Positions 17,430 to 25,335 of a stretch of DNA of 64,000 nucleotides are shown here, piece by piece. Under the pieces are notes generated by a model, which searched no databases, had not been told where the DNA came from, and saw nothing but the letters and a program-made list of their open reading frames with translations. Numbering within the stretch: position 1 is the first letter of the stretch; every line of letters starts with the position of its first letter. The DNA lies in the NCBI GenBank assembly GCA_964491515.1, contig CAZBGQ010000002.1, positions 62,001 through 126,000 of the forward strand. Direction: 5' to 3'. This stretch comes from CAZBGQ01 sp964491515. Its GTDB lineage: Bacteria; Patescibacteriota; Gracilibacteria; UBA1369; UBA12473. The translations under genes and the position numbers were made by a program.

Positions 17430-18230
17430 ATGCCTGAACAACCATCTCCTCCTGACGTGGAGGCCATCGAAGAAGACGCTGCCGGAGCCGAACCTTCCAC
17501 TCAACTGCCTTCCGATCCAAAAGAAAGAGGCCTTAACCGAAGAGATCTTCTATTTGCAGGAGGAGGAGCCGTTGCCGGAGCCGTCCTAGCAACCCAAGTA
17601 CCAGGATGGATTAGGAGAATAGATGAAAATACACAAAATGTTTTCGCACGACTTCAATTAGATACCTATGAACAACGATGGTATTTCATTCAAAAGCTCA
17701 TGGATCGGAATGAATTCACTGCTGGAGATTGGATTCCTAGCTCTATCCGCGATGAAAACAACTATAGAGGTATGCGACATCAAGACTACGAATTAGCACG
17801 ATTTCTACAAATGCACGAAACTTTAATTGCAGAAAACAATTGGGACACAGTTTCTATTCCTAATATTCCTGGTCTCTATATTATGGATGAAATTCCGCCT
17901 GTCGAAGAACTTCGAAAACTTCGCCCACAACGAGTGTTTGAGTTATTTGGACTTCCCTATCCGGAATTAAGAAAACAATTTGTTTGGAGTTTAATTGATT
18001 CAGTCAACGGCTTCGAGGCTGATGAAGAACTACAAAGGATGCTCCCTCTATGCATAAAACGTCAAGAAGCCAGAAGAAAAGTAGCCCCATTCGATATTTG
18101 GAGGGTCTATATCTATCCCAATCCATACGAAAAACCCGCCCAAGAAGATGAACTCTTCCGATTCCTCATCGCGAATCGGGAAGCCCTTTTAGGCGATAAT
18201 CCTGACGCCTTTCAAGCCGGGATAGCTTAA
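17430..18230 (+). CDS. Exported protein with a twin-arginine-like signal, function unknown
   Basis: The 266-residue protein has an acidic, Pro-rich N-terminus (1-33) and then LNRRDLLFAGGGAVAGAVLA (about 35-54). This is a twin-arginine motif followed by a mildly hydrophobic Gly/Ala-rich core, as in Tat signals. It could also be a single membrane anchor. The rest is soluble, rich in Arg, Glu, Trp and Tyr, mostly helical (YEQRWYFIQKLMDRNEF, PYPELRKQFVWSLIDSVNG), and matches no family I know. It is transcribed divergently from fbp and followed by a second exported unknown. Whether this organism has a Tat translocase cannot be seen here. Confidence 0.7.
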   Translation: MPEQPSPPDVEAIEEDAAGAEPSTQLPSDPKERGLNRRDLLFAGGGAVAGAVLATQVPGWIRRIDENTQNVFARLQLDTYEQRWYFIQKLMDRNEFTAGDWIPSSIRDENNYRGMRHQDYELARFLQMHETLIAENNWDTVSIPNIPGLYIMDEIPPVEELRKLRPQRVFELFGLPYPELRKQFVWSLIDSVNGFEADEELQRMLPLCIKRQEARRKVAPFDIWRVYIYPNPYEKPAQEDELFRFLIANREALLGDNPDAFQAGIA

Positions 18231-18254
18231 AAAGTCATCACCCCTATACTAACA

Positions 18255-18282
18255 TTGACTTCTCGAGGTTTTTGGTTATAAT
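18255..18282 (+). promoter_or_regulatory. Promoter for the exported protein at 18307
   Basis: TTGACT (18255-18260), 16 bp, TATAAT (18277-18282). The ATG follows 24 nt after the -10 box. Confidence 0.7.
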
Positions 18283-18306
18283 TACCCACCACAACTTAAT
18301 CACTCA

Positions 18307-19346
18307 TTGATGCAAAGACTCGAACAAACCCATGAAGCTGACGAGACTCGCTCCCCTGCCCAGATCGCGACAGCCCTCGCTCTCGTTGCCCTACTAGCTG
18401 GAGGAGCTCCTCTAGCAGCCAATGCCCAAGAAACCACCCCAGATAGCGATTCTAATGATCCAGCACCAACATCTCTCACCACCGCTGACGATCCCCTTTC
18501 ATATCCACCCACCCATGTAATGCCTCATGCAGGGAATTTTGTAGAACTATGTCTCGATGAGGATCTNNNNNNNNNNTCGATCCTGGGAAGGTAACCGAGT
18601 TTGTTCTCCTAACAACATTACGACTAAAACTAATTATAGAAGAAGACCATGAGTTCAAAAAAGGAGAGATATATCGCGTGGCAAAACATAGACTAAAAAA
18701 TGCCGAAGATGGAATTGGAAGACTAAAAAAACTCAAAGAAAAACTTGGGGAAGCAACTAAGACACCCCTATCCCTGGACAAACTATATCTTATACTCAGC
18801 GAACTTCTGTCAATTCGATCAAACTTTCAGAGCCTAGGGAATGTAGACCCAAAAACAGGCTTTGCCTCCGTTAAACCCGTAGAATTAACAGAAGACCAGC
18901 TTAGACGCGCAAAAAGGAACTATATCCGATGGACTTTAACTTACGGACTATCAGTGAAGTTTACATCAAGAGATGGCCATGTAGGATACCAAAGCTTTGG
19001 AGACTGTCCCGACATCCATGGATTAATTGCAAGAATCGAGGAACTTGGTCATTTCCCATCTCCCGAGGAATGGGCACAGAAAGACCCTCCTTCATTACCG
19101 ACCCCTGCTCCACTCACAGAAGCCCAAATAGCTGCTCTGGATTTCGAAAGGCCGCCTGCTTCCTCTCAAGAAAACGGGGATACACCTGAGAATGAAGCTG
19201 AACGTCTCAGAGTCCTTGCTGAAATAGAAGCTATATTCCAAGAATTAGGGCCCACTGTCCAAATTCAACATACAACCTATGGAGGCTATGTTAACCACCT
19301 ATCGCAAGGAACTCAGCAGCTTGAAGAAATTAGGCTACTTCCCTAA
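18307..19346 (+). CDS. Exported protein of unknown function, interrupted by an assembly gap
   Basis: One gene appears split by ten N (18567-18576). The left part has an N-terminal region with a hydrophobic signal segment (TALALVALLAGGAPLAANAQ, residues 22-41) and reads to LCLDED. After the gap a second frame is open with no start needed: DPGKVTEFVLLTTLRLKLII, then KGEIYRVAKHRL, continuing to the stop at 19346. The two parts differ in frame with ten N, so the real gap length must be one base short of, or two beyond, a multiple of three relative to ten, or an indel is present. The C-terminal part is helical with Pro-rich linkers (SLPTPAPLTEAQ). No family was recognised. The stop overlaps the convergent GAPDH gene by 4 nt. 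Confidence 0.6.
18567..18576. other. Assembly gap (10 N)
   Basis: A run of ten undetermined bases inside a coding region. Its round length suggests a scaffolding placeholder, so coordinates to its right may be off by an unknown amount in the real chromosome. Confidence 0.95.
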
Positions 19347-20338
19347 CGCATGATCCATTCCGCCAAATCATTGAGCCGAGCTGAATAACCCCACTCGTTG
19401 TCATACCAAACCACGAGTTGAACCATACGATCTCCCACCACACGTGTATTCGGGATATCAAGAATTCCAGACCGAGTATCTTTGCGGAAATCAATCGAAA
19501 CCAATGGCTCATCTGATGTCCCTAGAATCCCCATCAATCCTTCAGATTCAGTTTTCAAAAACGCTTCATTCACTTCATCTACCGTTACTTTTTTATTAAG
19601 TAAAATTGTCATATCCAAAACTGAAACTGACGGCACAGGCACACGGAAAGCCATACCCTCAACCTTACCCTTAAGCTCAGGAATCACCAATCCAATCGCC
19701 TTCATAGCTCCTGTAGTCGTTGGAATAATGGAATCAATCAACGCACGAGATTTACGGAAATCAGAATCCCCTGAATTATCCAAAATATTCTGACTCGAAG
19801 TAAACGCATGAATCGTACTTACAATGGCAGATTCAATTCCAAACGCTTCATTAAGCACTTTCAACGTAGGCGCCAATGCATTCGTCGTACACGACGCATT
19901 AGAAACCACATTCTCTCCATTATATAAGTCATTATTCACCCCCATAACAAAGGTCGGGACTTTATCGTCCTTTGACGGTGCGGTCATAACCACTTTTTTA
20001 GCTCCACCCTTTAAATGGGCAGCCGCTAAGTCATATTTTCTAAACCGTCCAGTGGCTTCCACAACAACATCAACTCCTACCTCACCCCATGGCACATTGG
20101 ATGGATCCGATTCAGCCGTCACTGTCACTTGCCCTTTATTAATCAAAAATCCTTTATCATTAAGTGTAATCTCTTGCTCCAAATTTCCATACATCGAATC
20201 ATGCTTGAGCAAATACGCATGCGACGCCGCTCCCGCTCGACTATTAATCGCCACCACTTCAACATTTGGATCATTCAAAGACTGACGATGAAACGCTCGA
20301 CCAATACGACCGTAACCATTAATACCTACTCTAATCAT
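19343..20338 (-). CDS. gap: Glyceraldehyde-3-phosphate dehydrogenase, predicted NADP-preferring paralogue
   Basis: The 331-residue protein has the Rossmann motif INGYGRIGR (6-14), the catalytic Cys150 in SNASCTTNALAP, the active-site His in IHAFTSSQ, and YDNEWGYS near the end. The Asp that normally ends the second strand and selects NAD is replaced: the sequence is VVAINSRAG, with Asn32-Ser33-Arg34. In known GAPDHs loss of that Asp plus nearby Ser or Arg favours NADP(H), as in the gluconeogenic GapB of Bacillus. The second Cys of the CTTNC motif is Ala here. With fbp and aldolase close by, an anabolic role is likely. A second, NAD-type GAPDH is encoded at 26017. Confidence 0.93.
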   Translation of the reverse strand: MIRVGINGYGRIGRAFHRQSLNDPNVEVVAINSRAGAASHAYLLKHDSMYGNLEQEITLNDKGFLINKGQVTVTAESDPSNVPWGEVGVDVVVEATGRFRKYDLAAAHLKGGAKKVVMTAPSKDDKVPTFVMGVNNDLYNGENVVSNASCTTNALAPTLKVLNEAFGIESAIVSTIHAFTSSQNILDNSGDSDFRKSRALIDSIIPTTTGAMKAIGLVIPELKGKVEGMAFRVPVPSVSVLDMTILLNKKVTVDEVNEAFLKTESEGLMGILGTSDEPLVSIDFRKDTRSGILDIPNTRVVGDRMVQLVVWYDNEWGYSARLNDLAEWIMR

Positions 20339-20404
20339 AGTACGGGGGTTAAAAATTGCGCCCCCACAATAATAGGAAGCACGAAAAAGGGGAAGAGGGA
20401 AAAG

Positions 20405-20716
20405 TCACAAGGCCTCTTTCGAGGTCACTTTCAAAACCTTAATATCAACAATAAGTACATCTCCCAATTTTTCTCTCTCAATCTCAAGGTCATAACGAGA
20501 TTGAAGATTCAACCAAAACTCAGGAGACACATCAAAATAACGCCCTAACCGCAAAGCCGTATCTGCACTAACAGCACGAAGTCCGTGCACAATTTCATTA
20601 ATACGCCGTGGTGAAACATAAATATCCTTAGCCAATCGATATTGAGTTAATTCATAAGGCTTCAAAAACTCTTCAAGAAGAATTTCACCGGGATGAATGG
20701 GAAGATATTTTTTCAT
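20405..20716 (-). CDS. higA: HigA-type antitoxin (XRE helix-turn-helix)
   Basis: The 103-residue protein has the HigA signature start (IHPGEILLEEFLKPYELTQY, about 7-26), a helix-turn-helix with SPRRINEIVHGLRAV (about 35-49), and SPEFWLNLQSRYDLE (about 69-83). In HigBA modules HigA binds and inactivates the HigB RNase and represses the operon. Gene order is toxin first, antitoxin second, as usual for higBA, with 9 nt between. Two matching palindromes lie over the operon promoter. Confidence 0.92.
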   Translation of the reverse strand: MKKYLPIHPGEILLEEFLKPYELTQYRLAKDIYVSPRRINEIVHGLRAVSADTALRLGRYFDVSPEFWLNLQSRYDLEIEREKLGDVLIVDIKVLKVTSKEAL

Positions 20717-20725
20717 GAGACAAAT

Positions 20726-21007
20726 TTAATGATAATCAATGATTTCAACCTCATAAGCATGACCTCCTTCCCAGCGAAACACTATACGCCACTGCCGATT
20801 GATTCGAATACTATATTTACCCGAATATTTACCGACCAACTTTTCCAAATGATTTGAGGGAGGTGAGCGCAAATCTCGCAGATCACGAGCTGAATCCAGC
20901 ATCCAAAGCTTTCTAGTCGCCGGCCTTTGAATAGAAAAAGGCAGAGAAGATGCTCTTTCAAGCAAAAAAAGTTTATGCGAAACCTTAGATTTAAAATGTT
21001 TGATCAT
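20726..21007 (-). CDS. higB: HigB-type toxin, ribosome-dependent mRNA endonuclease family
   Basis: The 93-residue protein matches the RelE-fold HigB/plasmid killer family: MIKHFKSK start, PFSIQRPATRKLWMLDSA, LRDLRSPPSNHLEKL, KYSIRINRQWRIVFRWEGG, and VEIIDYH at the end. This family cleaves mRNA in translating ribosomes. The start at 21007 is set by the family-typical MIK(x)F terminus; the frame is open further upstream but would run through the promoter. The predicted transcription start lies on the ATG, so the mRNA should be leaderless. Confidence 0.92.
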   Translation of the reverse strand: MIKHFKSKVSHKLFLLERASSLPFSIQRPATRKLWMLDSARDLRDLRSPPSNHLEKLVGKYSGKYSIRINRQWRIVFRWEGGHAYEVEIIDYH

Positions 21008-21011
21008 ATCA

Positions 21012-21046
21012 ATGATAACGCAACACGTTAATAACGTCAAACGTTA
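21012..21046 (-). promoter_or_regulatory. higBA promoter with two tandem palindromic operators
   Basis: On the minus strand TTGACG (21040-21035), 17 bp, TATCAT (21017-21012). Two 15-bp palindromes overlap it: 21032-21046 (minus strand TAACGTTTGACGTTA) and 21016-21030 (TAACGTGTTGCGTTA), spaced 16 bp centre to centre. One covers the -35 and the other abuts the -10, as expected for HigA repressor sites. Confidence 0.75.
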
Positions 21047-21275
21047 CTAATTACAAAAATCAAACCAACACTAACAAACTCACATGAACAAAAGCTTTCA
21101 GAAAGATGACAAAAATATTACCCCTCCAACAATCTCAATGCTCCACATATTCTCAAATCTTCAAACATTGGAGCTCTTGCCTCTTCATGATCAAAGTCAC
21201 CCGCACCACCCTTTCCCCTCTTCCTCTTTTTTGGTATCCTCTCGGCAACCAATCATTCCTAACCACTCCAAAATC

Positions 21276-22337
21276 ATGAGTGACCTTCACGACATTGCCG
21301 CCCAAATGGTGGCCCCCAACAAAGGAATCCTCGCAGCTGACGAATCTAATGGCACTGCCGGGAAACGCCTCGCCTCCATCAACACGGAATCAACCGAAGA
21401 AAATCGAAGAAAATATCGTGAGCTATTTCTTGGGATGGAAGGCATCGAAAACCATCTCAGCGGAGTAATTCTTTATGATGAAACCATTAGTCAAACCATG
21501 AGCAACGGAACTACATTCCCTGCTCATCTAGAAAGTATTGGCGTTCTCCCCGGAATCAAGGTCGACATGGGCCTTCAAGACTTACCCAACTTCCCTGGAG
21601 AAAAATACACTCAAGGCATCGACGGACTCCGAGATCGACTCAAAAAATACTACGACATGGGAGCACGATTTACTAAATGGCGCAGCCTCATTACAATTTC
21701 TGACGAGCTCCCCACCGACGCAGCCATTCACGCCAGCTGCCACGGAATGGCACTCTACGCCGCCCTTGTTCAAGAAGCCGGAATGGTCCCCATGATTGAG
21801 CCAGAAATTCTCCTAGAAGGAACTCATGACATCGAGCGTAGCTACGAAGTCACCACCAAAACTCTAAAAACACTATTTGAACAACTTAACTACCTTCGGG
21901 TAGACCTTAAAGGGACCATTCTAAAAACCAGCATGGTGATTTCTGGGAAAAACTGCCCAGCCCAAGCTGACAGCAAAACCGTCGGAGAAATGACTATCCA
22001 ATGTCTCCAGGAATCTGTACCCACCGACCTAGGCGGCATCGTATTTCTCTCTGGAGGCCAAACCGCAGAACAAGCCACCGAAAACTTAAATGCCGTCAAC
22101 TTAGCCGGCCAAGCCGCCGGAGTACCATGGCAACTCACCTTCTCATACGCACGTGCCCTTCAAGGTCCATCACTAGCTATCTGGGATGGAGACGACGCCA
22201 ACATGCCTGCCGCACGCGAAAAATTTCTCGAAAGACTTCAGGCCAACGGCTCCGCCCGCATGGGAACCTACAGCAACGATCGTACCCACAATGGAGTAAC
22301 TCCTAACGGAGAACTCATTGGAGTATCTCAGGATTAA
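21276..22337 (+). CDS. Fructose-bisphosphate aldolase, class I
   Basis: The 353-residue enzyme splits or makes fructose 1,6-bisphosphate through a Lys Schiff base. Family blocks are LHDIAAQMVAPNKGILAADE (4-23), GVILYDETISQ, ARFTKWRSL, MVPMIEPEILLEGTHD (the two catalytic Glu) and GTILKTSMVISG (the Schiff-base Lys). It is of the eukaryote-like class I type, not the DhnA type. In the Lys block the usual LEGTLLKPN reads LKGTILKTS, so Glu-to-Lys and Pro-to-Thr changes are present. The frame is open to 21084, but family length and the canonical N-terminus favour the ATG at 21276. It lies beyond higBA from the NADP-type gap gene. Confidence 0.92.
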   Translation: MSDLHDIAAQMVAPNKGILAADESNGTAGKRLASINTESTEENRRKYRELFLGMEGIENHLSGVILYDETISQTMSNGTTFPAHLESIGVLPGIKVDMGLQDLPNFPGEKYTQGIDGLRDRLKKYYDMGARFTKWRSLITISDELPTDAAIHASCHGMALYAALVQEAGMVPMIEPEILLEGTHDIERSYEVTTKTLKTLFEQLNYLRVDLKGTILKTSMVISGKNCPAQADSKTVGEMTIQCLQESVPTDLGGIVFLSGGQTAEQATENLNAVNLAGQAAGVPWQLTFSYARALQGPSLAIWDGDDANMPAAREKFLERLQANGSARMGTYSNDRTHNGVTPNGELIGVSQD

Positions 22338-22358
22338 TAATCACAATACAACACAAAG

Positions 22359-22392
22359 CCAAAACTCCTCGGACCCATCTGAGGAGATTTGG
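22359..22392. terminator. Strong hairpin between convergent genes
   Basis: CCAAAACTCCTCGGA pairs with TCTGAGGAGATTTGG around a CCCA loop, with one mismatch and one G-U. It lies 21 nt after the aldolase stop and 48 nt from the convergent FtsL-like gene. The stem is strong, but the U-run on either side is poor. Confidence 0.5.
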
Positions 22393-22440
22393 CAGGTTTA
22401 TTCCTAACCCATGGAATAACAATATAATCTGTTACGAACC

Positions 22441-22818
22441 TTAGTTCGCCGTCGCAATTCCTGATACCGGCTCAAAAAATGTCACACCCGCTGGCCGAAC
22501 CATGGCCATTACTTGAGGATGACTTTCAATATTTTTCATAGAACGTGCCTGCAAAATCAACATGTCATTGATTTCACTATCAGACACCAACTCTTGATGA
22601 TCATCTTCCAATTTATTAATCATATAACCTTTTGTCGATTGCGCATTCAGATACGTCAACGAAAGCAACCCCATCAAACCAATAAGAACCATCATTGCAA
22701 TCATTGCGGTTACCGGCCCCACATTTAAATCGAAATTAAACCCACCCCCTTTACGAGAACGAGGAGTAAAATCTGGACGAAAATTAGGATTCTGATTAGT
22801 GAGAAGGACGTGAGACAC
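22441..22818 (-). CDS. FtsL-like bitopic cell-division protein (tentative)
   Basis: The 125-residue protein has a Gly/Arg-rich cytoplasmic N-terminus, one membrane helix (about 37-58, TAMIAMMVLIGLMGLLSLTY) and a short external helix (TKGYMINKLEDDHQELVSDS). It ends with ARSMKNIESHPQVMAMVRPA. The size, topology, the pattern of a coiled coil followed by SLKNIE(x)nGMV, and its place 39 nt after rsmH all match FtsL in dcw clusters, where FtsL joins FtsB and FtsQ to activate septal wall synthesis. FtsL diverges fast, so this rests mainly on position and topology. Confidence 0.6.
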   Translation of the reverse strand: MSHVLLTNQNPNFRPDFTPRSRKGGGFNFDLNVGPVTAMIAMMVLIGLMGLLSLTYLNAQSTKGYMINKLEDDHQELVSDSEINDMLILQARSMKNIESHPQVMAMVRPAGVTFFEPVSGIATAN

Positions 22819-22857
22819 AGGGAGGGAGGTTATTCATTAGCCTTTAGCGAGTAGCCG

Positions 22858-23754
22858 TTAGCTGTTAGTAGATAATTTTTCAATGGCACGCAATTTAGCG
22901 CTACCGCTTCGAGAATTAATTTCAATTTCTTGAGTAGAAGGAGTCACCGGCTTCTTAGTGAGGAGTTGAAATGGACCTTCCTTGGCCGCATTCCTAAACG
23001 TGTGCTTAACTATCCTGTCTTCCAGAGAATGGTAACTAATAACCACCATTCGTCCCCCGGGAGCCAAGAAGTCTAACAACGAATCTAAGGTATCTTGCAA
23101 AACAGTCAGTTCATCATTCACCTCGATCCGTAATGCCTGGAAAATTCTCGTAGCCACCCGACGTTTATCCCTAGGATTTTTCATAATTTCAGTCAGAAGT
23201 TCAACCAAATCTGAAGTAGTCTTAAAGGGCTGAGCCTTACGTTTTTCCACAATCATTCGCGCTATCTTAGGAGCGTATCGTTCCTCTCCGTACTCATAGA
23301 AAATTTTCTTGAGATCTGATTCCGGCCAACGATTCACAACATCTGCCGCTGTAAAACCTGTTGAACGATCGAAACGCATATCAAGTGGACCCAAATGCTT
23401 CACAGAGAAGCCACGTTCAGGATCATCAATATGAGGAGAAGAAAGACCTAGATCTAGGAGAATTTTATCTACCCGATCCACGCCTGATTCTTGAAGCCGA
23501 TAATGACAATGAGCAAAATTAGAATGAAAAAAAGTCGTTTTTAATTCAAAATTCTTGAGGCGATTACGAGCATATTCCAAGTTCTTTTCATCCAAATCAA
23601 ACCCATAGTAATGACCTTGATCCCCCAGTCGCTCCAAAATAGATTGAGCATGACCACCAAGACCTAAGGTTCCATCAACCACCTGGTCCCCCTTCTGGGG
23701 ATTTAACAGGTTAATCGTCTCGTGTAAAAGGACAGGGTTGTGGAGTGTGTTCAA
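22858..23754 (-). CDS. rsmH: 16S rRNA (cytosine1402-N4)-methyltransferase
   Basis: The 298-residue protein shows RsmH/MraW features: HNPVLLHETINLL at the start, SAM motif DGTLGLGGHAQSIL, FDLDEKNLEYARNRL, DKILLDLGLSSPHIDDPERG, and VVISYHSLEDRIVKHTFR near the end. It methylates N4 of C1402 in the ribosomal P site. The frame is open back to 23832, but that region contains the promoter (its -35 is the TTG of the long frame), so the TTG at 23754, which gives MNTLHNPVLL, is the better start. rsmH and the FtsL-like gene form a small dcw-type operon; mraZ is not adjacent. Confidence 0.92.
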   Translation of the reverse strand: MNTLHNPVLLHETINLLNPQKGDQVVDGTLGLGGHAQSILERLGDQGHYYGFDLDEKNLEYARNRLKNFELKTTFFHSNFAHCHYRLQESGVDRVDKILLDLGLSSPHIDDPERGFSVKHLGPLDMRFDRSTGFTAADVVNRWPESDLKKIFYEYGEERYAPKIARMIVEKRKAQPFKTTSDLVELLTEIMKNPRDKRRVATRIFQALRIEVNDELTVLQDTLDSLLDFLAPGGRMVVISYHSLEDRIVKHTFRNAAKEGPFQLLTKKPVTPSTQEIEINSRSGSAKLRAIEKLSTNS

Positions 23755-23803
23755 AACTTGTGCACAATATGTGTATAACTTTTTTGATCGCCTAACATGT
23801 CTA

Positions 23804-23832
23804 AAATTATCCCTGTACAAGCACACTGTCAA
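23804..23832 (-). promoter_or_regulatory. rsmH promoter
   Basis: On the minus strand TTGACA (23832-23827), 17 bp, TAATTT (23809-23804). A DnaA-box-like TTATACACA lies about 30 bp downstream of the -10 box, before the TTG start. Confidence 0.6.
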
Positions 23833-23968
23833 CGCTCATTTTTCGAAAAACCACCAAAAAACACAGAAAACGTGCAATTTTTGTAGTCACCAAAAGGCTA
23901 AGGCAAGGCTATAACCGCTTACAAAAGCGAATAAACGCCACCCTAAAAATTAAAGTTGTAACATCCTC

Positions 23969-23990
23969 TATATGTTTCATAAAACATATA
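23969..23990. terminator. Hairpin just after the HAD gene
   Basis: A perfect 9-bp inverted repeat TATATGTTT/AAACATATA with a 4-nt loop, 1 nt beyond the stop of the minus-strand HAD gene. There is no T-run, so the terminator role is uncertain. Confidence 0.4.
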
Positions 23991-23991
23991 A

Positions 23992-24747
23992 TCAACTTCC
24001 AAACCGCTCAACAAGCTGATCCCCCAATTCAAAAAAAGAATCCCTTAAATGGTGATTATCAAGAAATCGTGCCTTCCAAATATCAAATGCCGGAACCTGC
24101 ATTAGTCGAGGCAACTCATCCAAAGCTCCCAACTCTTCCAACCGATCCATGTCCATATCTGCATTATCATCAATCAAAGCATCCACACCAATAATACTAG
24201 GAATTTTTGTGCGACCCTCTCTCATCTTCTGCACTTCAAACTCATCAAATAGAGGGTGAGCTTCCGCTGCTTTAATCAATTGCTCATGATAAGCACGCCG
24301 AAGCCTTAAAAAATTCTGATAAACCTCCTGAGTAACAAGCCCTTCAATCAAATTCGGAACCTTCAACCCAGATGTTCGAATTGATTCATGCGCCCGTGCA
24401 GCAAAAGAATTGGTCCAAATAATAACTCGGTTATTAACCCGTAATCCATCTAGCACACTCTGAGCTCCTGGCTGAATCAAACGATCACCAACACCGACAC
24501 CTAACTCTTCTCCAACCCCCATAGAAAATTGACACACCAACGTCCCATCAAGATCAAAAGCAAAATACCTATCTCTAATAGTTTGCATTTGCTCAAAAAC
24601 TCGAGCCGCCTTCTCCTGATATTCAGGGGAAGCATAATACTCAGCCGCCACCCTTCGATACGGATCTAAAGCATGTGGATTTACCTCTGGGACAGACGGT
24701 TCAGCCTGAGTCCGACCTGGCCAGAATCGATTTAGAAAAGTACTCAT
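23992..24747 (-). CDS. HAD-superfamily hydrolase-like protein
   Basis: The 251-residue soluble protein has HAD motif I, FAFDLDGTLV (about residues 60-69), and a plausible motif II, RVIIWTNSFAA (Thr after a hydrophobic strand). A C-terminal acidic region, IIGVDALIDDNADMD, fits the motif IV acidic pair. It is probably a phosphatase or phosphotransferase of unknown substrate. The start at 24747 is chosen because a TTGACA-17-TATTTT promoter lies inside the longer open frame (to 24843). It is monocistronic. Confidence 0.7.
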   Translation of the reverse strand: MSTFLNRFWPGRTQAEPSVPEVNPHALDPYRRVAAEYYASPEYQEKAARVFEQMQTIRDRYFAFDLDGTLVCQFSMGVGEELGVGVGDRLIQPGAQSVLDGLRVNNRVIIWTNSFAARAHESIRTSGLKVPNLIEGLVTQEVYQNFLRLRRAYHEQLIKAAEAHPLFDEFEVQKMREGRTKIPSIIGVDALIDDNADMDMDRLEELGALDELPRLMQVPAFDIWKARFLDNHHLRDSFFELGDQLVERFGS

Positions 24748-24768
24748 AAAAACAAAACAAGAAAACAA

Positions 24769-24797
24769 AAAATAATGAAAAACAATAAATCTGTCAA
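24769..24797 (-). promoter_or_regulatory. Promoter for the HAD protein
   Basis: On the minus strand TTGACA (24797-24792), 17 bp, TATTTT (24774-24769), with the ATG 21 nt further on. Confidence 0.55.
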
Positions 24798-24855
24798 GGC
24801 CTCCTTGGTAACGTCTCCCATTGTAATCAACCCTCAGAGCCACTAATGTATCTGC

Positions 24856-25335
24856 ATGACCAATTCCCTCCTAGATATTCTCATGACCTTCGGCGTCGCA
24901 ATGCTTCCCATACTAGAAGTCCGCGGAGCCATCCCTTTCTCTATTGGCGTTCTTGGCATGTCTGTACAACAAGCATTCATATGGTCAGTCTTAGGAAACA
25001 TAACCATCGTCGCCATCCTACTAAGCTTCCTAGACCCCGTCACGAAACTCCTAATGAAGCATTCTAAATGGTTCAACAAATTCCTAACCAACCTATTCCA
25101 AAAAACTCGTCACAAACACACCGAACGCTTTAATGAACTCGGTGCCATCTTCCTAATCACCTTTGTGGCCATCCCCCTTCCCGTTACAGGAGCCTGGACC
25201 GGATCTCTCATCGCCTATCTATTTGGAGTGAAATTTAAACACTCATTTCCTCTTATTTCCATTGGAATCATTGGAGCTGCAACACTAATAAGCCTAGGGT
25301 TTGAATCCATCACTGCAATTATTCACGCGATTTAG
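24856..25335 (+). CDS. COG2426-type small multidrug export family membrane protein
   Basis: The 159-residue protein has four or five membrane helices. It matches the Sm_multidrug_ex family with MLPILEVRGAIPFSIGVLGM (about 16-35), a basic cytoplasmic loop containing HTERFNELGAIFLITFVAIP, then LPVTGAWTGSLIAYLFG (about 104-120). Despite the family name, transport has hardly been tested. Its stop overlaps that of the convergent tsaC gene by 4 nt. Confidence 0.82.
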   Translation: MTNSLLDILMTFGVAMLPILEVRGAIPFSIGVLGMSVQQAFIWSVLGNITIVAILLSFLDPVTKLLMKHSKWFNKFLTNLFQKTRHKHTERFNELGAIFLITFVAIPLPVTGAWTGSLIAYLFGVKFKHSFPLISIGIIGAATLISLGFESITAIIHAI

